Shown here in pieces: positions 8,757 to 16,091 of a DNA stretch of 16,091 bases; within the stretch, counting starts at the first letter, position 1, and each line of letters opens with the position of its first letter. Source of the DNA: Rhodocollybia butyracea (Eukaryota; Basidiomycota; Agaricomycetes; Agaricales; Omphalotaceae); contig JADNRY010001160.1 in assembly GCA_015501585.1 (NCBI GenBank), forward strand, positions 1 through 16,091, read 5' to 3'. The notes beneath the pieces are model-generated. The model saw only the letters and a program-made list of their open reading frames with translations. It had not been told where the DNA came from and ran no database searches. Both the position numbers and the translations under genes were made by a program.

Positions 8757-11700
8757 TTAGCCGCCAGAGCTTCTCCTGGAGCTAGACTTGGAAAGCTGCC
8801 CCGTTTCAACATGCTTGATTTGTCGCGATTGTATTAATGCGTGATTCGGGAGGGGGACCGCTGGCTTTGTGGACCTAAAGTCCTCCTCCTGTTAGACAGC
8901 CTACGCGGTCTCTCCTGGGTATTATCCTCACTTCCCAATCCAGCATCATGATTCATGCTGGCATCTATCTTCCTCCTTTCCTGATGAGCCTGCTCCTCTT
9001 CCAGGTCCTCGACCGCAATCTCCCTCGAAAGCATCAAGGTCCTACGCTCTTGAGTTTGCGTGGAAATTTCCTTAAAGGATACCCTCCGTCCTCGCGAACG
9101 GCTTCTCTGGACGATGGAACTTGCCCGGGGACGAGTAGGATTTGACTGACGACGAGGGCTCTGCTCGAGTCGGCGTATCGGGCTGGATCTTGGAGACGGA
9201 GAGCTAAACGTGTACCTATCAGGTAGATCACGATCGTCACTATCATAAACGTTGTGTTCGCCATCAGAGTTTTGGGAAGATGGCGGTAATGTACCTCGAG
9301 AATAGTTTGGATCAGAGAGTAGGATGATTGCGCTTGTCGACGCATTCGGTCTCTATGGAGGCTGGAGTCGTGTAAGATGATCCGGTAGAGCTATTAGCGA
9401 GTAGTAAAGGAGACATGGGCTATCAATGCTGGAGGACTCGCGATATTCAGAGGTCGTTCGCGAAGGGTATAGCTCGTCCCGTCTAGAAAGATCAGGAGGT
9501 GATACTTGTGGTACATGCCGCAATGATGGTCCCGATCCTTGAGCTTGTTCCTGTAGTGCAAACATCCCTCTGGGGTCAGAAGGGAGAACAGTCCCTGGAC
9601 AGCGTTAGAAATGATATGCTTAGCACGTCCTTCGAAAGCTTTTTGCAGCTGCAGCTGGGCTTCCTCGAAATTTGGGGGAACCATGAAGCCTGAATGACTT
9701 TGACGTGTGTGTCCATCGCCATCGACCTGGCGCATACGATGGGGGTGTCGTGAAGATGACCGATTTGGGTGAGGAGACAGATCGCGCATGGGATCATCAT
9801 CATAATCATCCTGGTCATCGAAACGTGGACCCGCGCCACGAGCTGAGGGATGGTATCGAGACTGGGAAATGGGACCAGAGCTAGCGCGTCCTCGACTTCG
9901 ACTCCGACTTCGAACACAGGTTTGAGAGGATTTGAAGGTGTGATCATCTTCTGAAATAAGATCCCTGCCGTTGTCATCGTCTACTAGGTGAAGCCGTTTG
10001 TAACTCAATTATTGTGAATCAGTGTATGACATACCAGTGTGATGGCTATGAGAAAGCGTTCGTGTAGGTGGCGAAGCCTTCGTTTGTTGTGATCCAGAAC
10101 TCGTGGACTGTAGTTCATCCTCTCGTTGGGTATACAAAGCTCTGCGAGAGGTTGCCTTCGCGTTTGAGCTCGATGAAGATGGGCCAGATTCTACAAATAT
10201 TCAGTAAAGAGTTGGCAAAACAATGAAAATATATACCTATTTCAGGCAGATGATGTGAACTTGATTGATATATATTTGGTTCCTGCACTTCAGTGGGAAG
10301 CGCATATCGACTCTTCTTCGTTGGGGAACCGAGAAGTTTTTCCTTCTGCTCCTTTACCGTCCTGTTTGTTGATGGCTGGATGGAGTGGTTATGTTCTAAC
10401 TCTTCTTCAGACGACCAAGAGTTCCCTGAAGAAGGGCTCTCTTCTTCCCCTTTGCTTGGCTGATGCTTGTAAAGAGCAAAGTCGTTCGGAACATCGACTT
10501 CGATGATTTCGACCTCTCGAGCTTTACCTTTGCCTTTATCAAATTTGGTATTGACTTTGTTTAGGCTCTGCATCTCAGAGGTAGGTTTACTTGTTGAAGG
10601 CGAAGCAGAACTAGATGGGGCACATTGTGAGTGAGCTGAAGACGACAGAGACACAACGGGCGTTATCGATTTCTCTGTGACTTTGTTGTCGCTCCGAGCA
10701 GACACAGATGTCTGCGTTAGTTTAGAAGGGCTACGGCTTTGACTTCTTCCTCGTTTCCCGTTTCGTTTCGAGTTCGAAAGCTGGGCGAGATCGATACGAG
10801 GTATCTTCGATGGAGTGGAAAAGGATATGGAGACCGACTTGGACAGTGGGAATGTTTACTAGGGAGGGAGGGTGCACTAGCAGAGTCGTAGGAATGAGAT
10901 GTTTCATCAGATGACCCAAATAGATTAAACACATCTTCGGAGCTGGTGGTACTCGTAGAGAGCTGTATGCTTGGGGCTGGGGAATCGGTATGCGTAGACG
11001 ACCCCTTCGCTTGGGTTTACTTCCGGAAGGGCCAGAAGTTGGTGTGGATGTTTTAAAAGAACAGTAGGTCCGTCTATAGTTAAAGACGACCTTTGCTTCG
11101 ACTTTGACTGATACACTGAAGACAATGATGGACGGGAGAAAATAATGGGTTCAACTCGATCCTCATAAGTTTCGGAATAAGTTGAATGCGAATTTGGAGG
11201 AGTAACAAGTTGAAACTTGCCCGACTTGGTAGGAGAAGGCGTGGAAGAAGACGGGATGATATCAAAGTCTGCGATATCCCATATTTCCAGTTCGTCCTCG
11301 GAACCTTCTTTCTCGTCGTCAACAATTTCGATAATCTTTTCCATCTCTTCTTCGCCTTCAGTTTCGAGTACTTCTTCGTGGTCCGAAGAAGGCTCTCCCT
11401 CGGTAGTAAATCCACCCTCTGTTTCCGTCTCCAGGAACTCTGAATCATCTCCAAAGCTGCTGATCCTCACCGGACGAGATTTCTTCCTGCTCGTCCACGT
11501 CACCGTGAGCCTCTCTCCTGAGATTTTCAGCCTCCAGAAAAGCTTTCAAGTCAGCAGCATCGTCTGCATTATTTGTCGGATCGATAGCCCGAGTGGCTCC
11601 GGAAGCCAACGACGAAGACAACGCCATGAACGGATTGGAAGCCTCAGCTCTGTCGTTCCGCTGGGCCTGGCCAAGAGAAGCAAAGGAATCTAATTCGTCT

Positions 11701-12393
11701 TCACTTGCTTCGCCTTCTTCCCCTCTTTCTTCGTCAAGCTGGTCATCCTCTATAGCAGCAAATCGGCCAAATTCCCATTTACCGCTCAGACCTCGTACTA
11801 CGCCTCTGTCTTTCACCAGCTTTCCTGTTCGAATATCCACAATATCATCTTCATCCACGCGAAGCGTATAACGATCCGCCAGCGACGACCAGACTGAAAA
11901 TAATCGGGCTGTAGACTGTGAACGAAGAGTTGGAATGTCTGGAGTATCTACAGCTGAAACAGGAGTGGAGGAAAACCGAGAACCAGAGGAATGCTGGAGC
12001 TAGAAGAGATATGATTTTTGGAGGAGTTTGCTGAGGGATTAAAGGCAAACGAACGAGCTACTGATGGAGGCGAAGCGGAGGGGGTGATGAGTAACTGCTG
12101 CTGGCCATTTGTCTTGCCTTCATTGCCCATTCCTAGTAATACTTGATTCAACCTGATAAGCTGAATATTGAGCAAAATTTGACGAAATGTAGAGGGTTCA
12201 TTCCACTGACTGTTTAGTGTAAGTAATGATAACGCCGGACTGTGCGGTATAGAATCATCGACCAGCTCGATGAAGGTAGCGTGTAAAAATGGCAGATCGC
12301 GAGCACGTGAACAGCGTGTGAAAACGCGACTTCAACCTGGACTCCCGTGGACGTCGTCGGACCTTCTTCTGTGAATGTTCTACGAATTCTCAT
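8757..12393 (-). CDS. SCM3: Scm3/HJURP-like CENP-A chaperone candidate, long disordered protein
   Basis: Pieces in successive frames join into one protein of about 1,150 residues. Clear introns: 10191-10236 (46 bp) and 9984-10034 (51 bp); probable: 11419-11470 (52 bp). The key segment, about residues 160-200, reads LFSVWSSLADRY, then DDIVDIRTGKLVKDRGVVRG. This helix followed by DDxxDxxTGxxxxDxGxxR matches the Scm3 family, whose members deliver the centromeric histone CENP-A to kinetochores. After it come an acidic region (11280-11450), an AT-hook-like KPKRRGRLR (10992-11018), a second basic patch with KRGRSQSRSPSK (about 10720-10770) and RS-rich stretches (RSRSRSRGRA). Family studies report extra DNA-binding modules such as AT-hooks on fungal Scm3 proteins. 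About ten one-base frame breaks occur (runs at 12321, 11051, 10979, 10855, 9566, 9417 among them). The start is uncertain: ATG 12393 opens MRIRRTFTEEG, but the frame is open further upstream. The end at 8757 needs one break near 8840; otherwise the stop is 8834. Confidence 0.6.
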
Positions 12394-13642
12394 TCTCAAA
12401 ATGACCTGAGCTACCACGTCGTTTTTTCCCCAGGTAGTATTATAAGTTCTGTTACGAAATCATACATCGGATCTGGACACTATCTGGACACCGTAGGGCA
12501 ACTTTAATAACCAAATCTGCAGGGAATCTGGCATGATAGGGAGTAGAATCCGGTTCCTATTACGACTAGGCAGCTTGTTCTCTTCGTTGGCACACCACAT
12601 AACTTTAAGTCGTTATCTATGAGTCTTGTACATATGACTCTGCCATCCAATTCCCTGGAAGATCGATGGCAAAAGCAGGATCTAGGCATACGGACTTTGA
12701 ATTCTGTTAACCCCCTTTGGACTTGACGAGTTATATTCCTGGCTCCTTTCCCATGTTGAACCACTCGGCAACAGATAGAGAAGATTCACCTCGCTCTCTG
12801 TATCACCATCCATTTCTGATTCGGAAGAGTCCGAATCTTTTTGGGAGCACGCAGGAGCATGCTCGCAACTGGTGAGACCTCCGAGTAGATATGGTACTCT
12901 TGCGACTCGCATACGACCCCGGGACGAGGCTCACGTTTTAGTACTATGGATCTCATCTTCGCCCCAAACCCCACAAGAAGTTGACAAGAAGCATCTTGAA
13001 CGTGTTACGACTTCCAGATCTTTAAGATTCTGCCTAGTTATGCCGATGTAGATTCAAGGAAATTAAATCAAGATTCGACTGGCACGAACTCGTTGACTCC
13101 ATTCATGACTCCTGAGTTTCCAAACTCTCTCCGTAGGCTAGTTCCCCGTCTCACAATGACAAACTGTCCCGCCGGAGTCCCACTCACTTCGATCGCATTT
13201 TTATTATCTCTTTTCATCATTTTCCTTATCGTTCGTTCTTTCTGGGCACCAAGTGCAGTCAAATTCTGTTGATTCGGGTCCCTCAACCAGGTTAGAACAC
13301 TCTTTTCATAGTATCCATCCGTTTTTTGACGATCATCAGGCCTACATATCTCCTTGCCTGACAGGCAACGCTCCATATTTGTTCTCCACGATGGGAAGTC
13401 GAGGCTACCGGCGTTGTGGAAAAATGTTTCAATACCTTCCTTAAACAGTCTTACAACGAAATATTTCCTACTGGTCTGCGATCCGCGATACGCGTGGATT
13501 TTTGCCGCAGCACATCGAAATGAATGTTTCTTAACCCTTCTCGATATCAAGAATCCCAGTGGTAGTAACAACAATTGACAATACAAAAAGCATTAGTAAA
13601 CTCAACAGAACTCTATAATAGGCCCAGAAACATCGATAATGC
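12394..13642. other. 1.2 kb stretch with no confident gene
   Basis: Divided minus-strand frames show patches of coding-like composition but no known motif: an acidic/serine run (KDSDSSESEMDGDTESE, about 12780-12840) and a 172-codon frame 13068-13586 ending in a basic segment (GTPAGQFVIVRRGTSL). They may be a decayed gene, exons of the Scm3-like gene's 5' part, or the 3' UTR of the zinc-cluster gene. Frames directly upstream of 12393 stay open to about 12463, so part of this stretch may belong to the Scm3-like gene. Confidence 0.4.
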
Positions 13643-14653
13643 TCAGTTGTACTCGAACATCGAGTTCGTATAGTCGTAAAGCTGAGAATATGTAGAGTTA
13701 TTCTCATAGAAACTTTGAGATGCTGTAGGAGGGTGGGGTAGTGTGTTTGTGGCATCGGCGACCCTGCGATGAGGCCATCGGTGCTGTTCCATCCAGGATA
13801 TGAAACTCTAGAACCCATCTAGAACCAAAATATGGGGTGAGTAGTCATATATTCTCCAAATAATGGAGTACCACATACAACATTCTCCGAATTAAAACCT
13901 TGATTGTGGTGTTCGTATTCGTTGTACGTAGCCGGGCTATGATATGCCACCTGGTTTGACTCATAGTAGTGTGCCATTGTCGATGCCGTGCTGACGTTGA
14001 ACCATTCGATGGCGTCTGCAAAGCGAAGTATCAGTCAAAATCCGAGTGAAATTGTGTTGGATGAACGTACTGGCTCGTTTGTGTAAGATGGTTGTTCGAA
14101 ATTCATTACCGACTCATATTTCGAGTGAGTGCGTACGGAGGTATTTGACGAGTACCTTGAGACTCGAAATCCGACGGATAGAAATTTCGGATGTTGAGCC
14201 GACCATCGAGTGGGTTGCTTGTTTTGGGCCGGTCTTGAGGAGAGGTCGAAAGAGTGTACAGGGCCCTAAATGAGGAGAACTCGAGTATAGACTTGGATAT
14301 CGAGTCGAATACTAGTATATGCACCTTCACCTGATTCAATGCAAGCCTGCAGGTGGTGGGGTCTCCGTCTACTTTGACGCATTTGCATCTCTTGCGATTG
14401 CATTGATCGCAGGCGCGTTCTTTGCGTCCTTAAAAATGATGATAAGCTCCAGAGAAGGTTATAAATCGATAAATGCTTTACCTCTTGCTCGCTGTGTTCG
14501 ATCTTGGATATGAGGGCCAAGATCTACCAAAGACATACAACATGAGGTTAATCGTTGGCCCTCCAACACAAGCAGGTTCAGGCAGTTGCTTGACAAACCT
14601 TCAGTGGCATTAGGATCGGGGGTGGGTGGATTATAGAACTCGAAGTCAGACAT
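13643..14653 (-). CDS. Small Zn(II)2Cys6 zinc-cluster protein, six exons
   Basis: Exons (minus strand): 14653-14599, 14523-14482, 14428-14331, 14265-14071, 14015-13879 and 13818-13643. Introns are 75, 53, 65, 55 and 60 bp; the last two have consensus donors GTACGT and GTATGT. The start is MSDFEFYNPPTPDPNATE. The DNA-binding cluster spans exons 3-4: RKERACDQCNRKRCKC, nine residues, then C-x2-C-x5-C, giving the C-x2-C-x6-C-x9-C-x2-C-x5-C of fungal zinc-cluster transcription factors. Reading the fourth and fifth cysteines in one frame needs one missing base near 14346-14349; that same shift also makes the next splice phase correct. The C-terminal half is rich in Tyr, Asn, Ser and His, ending YTNSMFEYN after another one-base shift; without it the frame runs on to 13531. 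An in-frame TGA (14116-14114) interrupts exon 4 and may be a nonsense change or an error. About 234 residues, short for the family. Probable nuclear regulator; target unknown. Confidence 0.65.
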
Positions 14654-14713
14654 GATAGAGAACTTTGAACCCAGTTAGTCTTTCGTATGAAAGCGAGAGA
14701 ACAGATGTCATGA

Positions 14714-14719
14714 TATATA
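14714..14719 (-). promoter_or_regulatory. TATA-like element of the zinc-cluster gene
   Basis: TATATA lies about 60 bases before the ATG at 14653, followed on the minus strand by a C/T-rich run (TCTGTTCTCTCGCTTTC). The spacing fits a fungal core promoter and supports 14653 as the true start. Confidence 0.4.
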
Positions 14720-16091
14720 TTTGAGCGTGAGCACTTTGGAAATCAAACGTTCATTTAACGTGCGTTACTAGCAAAAATTCTCCCGATGATTATTGTTTTC
14801 TGGAGCTTTGACTAGAATTTGGCCATACCGGTTATTTGAACTTGCAAGCGACTCGTCGAATTCGACCAGTTTTTTCGAGTATCGACAGATCGCCGTCACT
14901 GACCTTTTAAAAAGATCTCGGAATGATCATAATCCTTTGGACTACTGCCAATTGTGCAAGCACTGTTTATCGTCTGGTGTCCATCGGTAAGTCGGTAAGT
15001 TGTAACTGCATCGGGGGCTTTTGGGAAGGTCGGCGCGGACGCGCACCGAAATGAAATTCCGCTCAAACTGCTCTCATTTCACCATCTATGTTTCTATGTC
15101 TGGGCAAAAGCGCTCTTCACATCATATACTGTTGTGCTTGCAGTCTTGGAAACTTGACGGTCAAATCGCAGGCCGAGACGCAGCGTGTACCGGCATATTT
15201 TCAGCTTCATCGCTAGACATAAAGAAAAATTTCCTGATTTGTCTTGATCTCGTAGTAGAAAACAAAATCCTGGGATGCGTTTTTTCCCTTTGAGTACTGA
15301 CTTACCATCTATAGGACCGGGAAAGGTGTATACTTCACTGGCCTCCATGCTTGGCGCTAGTATCGACCTTCAATTATTCTGAGGTTGAAGAAAGAGGTGA
15401 GTCTCTTTTTTATTGGAGTTAGATTAGTCGGACTTTGTAAATCATCCACAGCAATGAATATCCCTCAGGTTTGATCTGAGGACATAGATAGACCAGTCCC
15501 ACGTTGTATTGCGGCTGCAGACGCTGTGGAAGTCCGCGTAGTTCGAAGTTTGAACTATTCTAGATCGGCTCAACTTTCTCTTGAGATCCTACGGTATTTG
15601 TTTCCCTCCCCGGAACCTCTTGCTCTCCTCATTGCATTAATCGAAAATCTTTGCGTTTGTTCTTCCTGGCCTGCAGGAGAGCCGAAAAGCTACTAGGCAG
15701 TTAGGTCGAAATAGCTATTCGGAGAGCTACCTCAGCAGTTTTGTTATATAGCATGAATCTAACGAAGGGTATGAACCCAGAATTCAAGCAGAAAAGGCCA
15801 AGATGAAGTTGAAGGACGATTCGACGTGTGTCCTCGAAGGGACAGACAAAGGTGAGGTAAGAAATGAGGGTTGTTGACAGCCTGAATTGCCACGGGCCTC
15901 TCTGGGCTTTATTTTTCGTGGTGAAATTTGAACTCAGCTGCATTCTCAATGAAATTACAGCCTTGGGTGGTCCTCTTTGCTCTGCTCCTCATCGTACGGT
16001 GAACCATTCTTACCGTACGATCATGTATGCTTTAGAACATCGCATTGTTGCAAGAAGGAACAAAAGGAACTTTCACCCAACTTTCACCGAG
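14720..16091. other. 1.4 kb stretch with no confident gene
   Basis: Open frames are short and without recognisable motifs. A plus-strand frame at about 15474-15695 (74 codons, no ATG) contains AQLSLEILRYLFPSPEP, faintly like the start of an F-box, but the rest does not follow the pattern. A minus-strand frame at 15701-15949 has hydrophobic parts and no known signature. The right end holds a perfect inverted repeat, listed separately. Confidence 0.4.
15991..16021. repeat. Perfect 10-bp inverted repeat with 11-base spacer
   Basis: ATCGTACGGT (15991-16000) and its reverse complement ACCGTACGAT (16012-16021) flank GAACCATTCTT. It could fold as a hairpin or bind a dimeric protein; no adjoining gene shows which. 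Confidence 0.6.

Noticed and set aside
13531..13818. 95-codon minus-strand frame ending in a hydrophobic, membrane-like helix
   Set aside because: Its first part is exon 6 of the zinc-cluster gene. The hydrophobic end appears only if the one-base shift is ignored; the alternative frame gives a more gene-like C-terminus.
15474..15695. Possible F-box start (LSLEILRYLF)
   Set aside because: Only a few residues fit, there is no start codon, and the expected downstream Trp and Val-Cys pattern is missing.
1..16091. Repeat-induced point mutation as the cause of the broken genes
   Set aside because: The damage seen is mainly one-base frame breaks, not a dense C-to-T pattern, and the region is not made of duplicated sequence.

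Overview
The window looks like nuclear DNA of a filamentous basidiomycete, most likely an agaricomycete mushroom. Its genes are split by many short GT-AG introns (about 45-75 bp). It holds gene families typical of that group: a NACHT/NLR-like fragment, an F-box protein, a small Zn(II)2Cys6 factor and a URC1-type GTP cyclohydrolase. Promoters pair a TATA box with a pyrimidine tract. There is no sign of bacterial, viral or plasmid organisation, and I found no rRNA, tRNA, CRISPR array or transposase.

Layout. 1-782 (+): tail of a broken NACHT-domain gene running in from the left edge. 1339-2230 (-): intact two-exon short-chain dehydrogenase/reductase. 2231-4472: a 2.2 kb stretch with no recognisable gene. 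4473-6516 (+): a URC1-type GTP cyclohydrolase II-like gene with about eight exons. 6694-8455 (+): an F-box-like gene with several reading-frame breaks. 8757-12393 (-): a long gene encoding a mostly disordered protein with an Scm3/HJURP-like motif (CENP-A histone chaperone family) and two AT-hook-like basic patches. 12394-13642: no confident gene. 13643-14653 (-): a small multi-exon Zn2Cys6 zinc-cluster protein gene. 14654-16091: no confident gene.

The genes do not form an obvious pathway cluster; they look like an ordinary mixed stretch of fungal chromosome. The most striking property is shared by five loci. About 18 places were found where a convincing protein continues in the frame expected if one base were missing, often at a run of 2-4 identical bases. 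The breaks are all of the same sense. They occur in the NACHT, URC1 (N-terminus), F-box, Scm3-like and zinc-cluster loci, while the SDR and the conserved core of URC1 are clean. Either the assembly under-calls homopolymers, or several neighbouring loci really have decayed. This decides how all broken genes here should be annotated.
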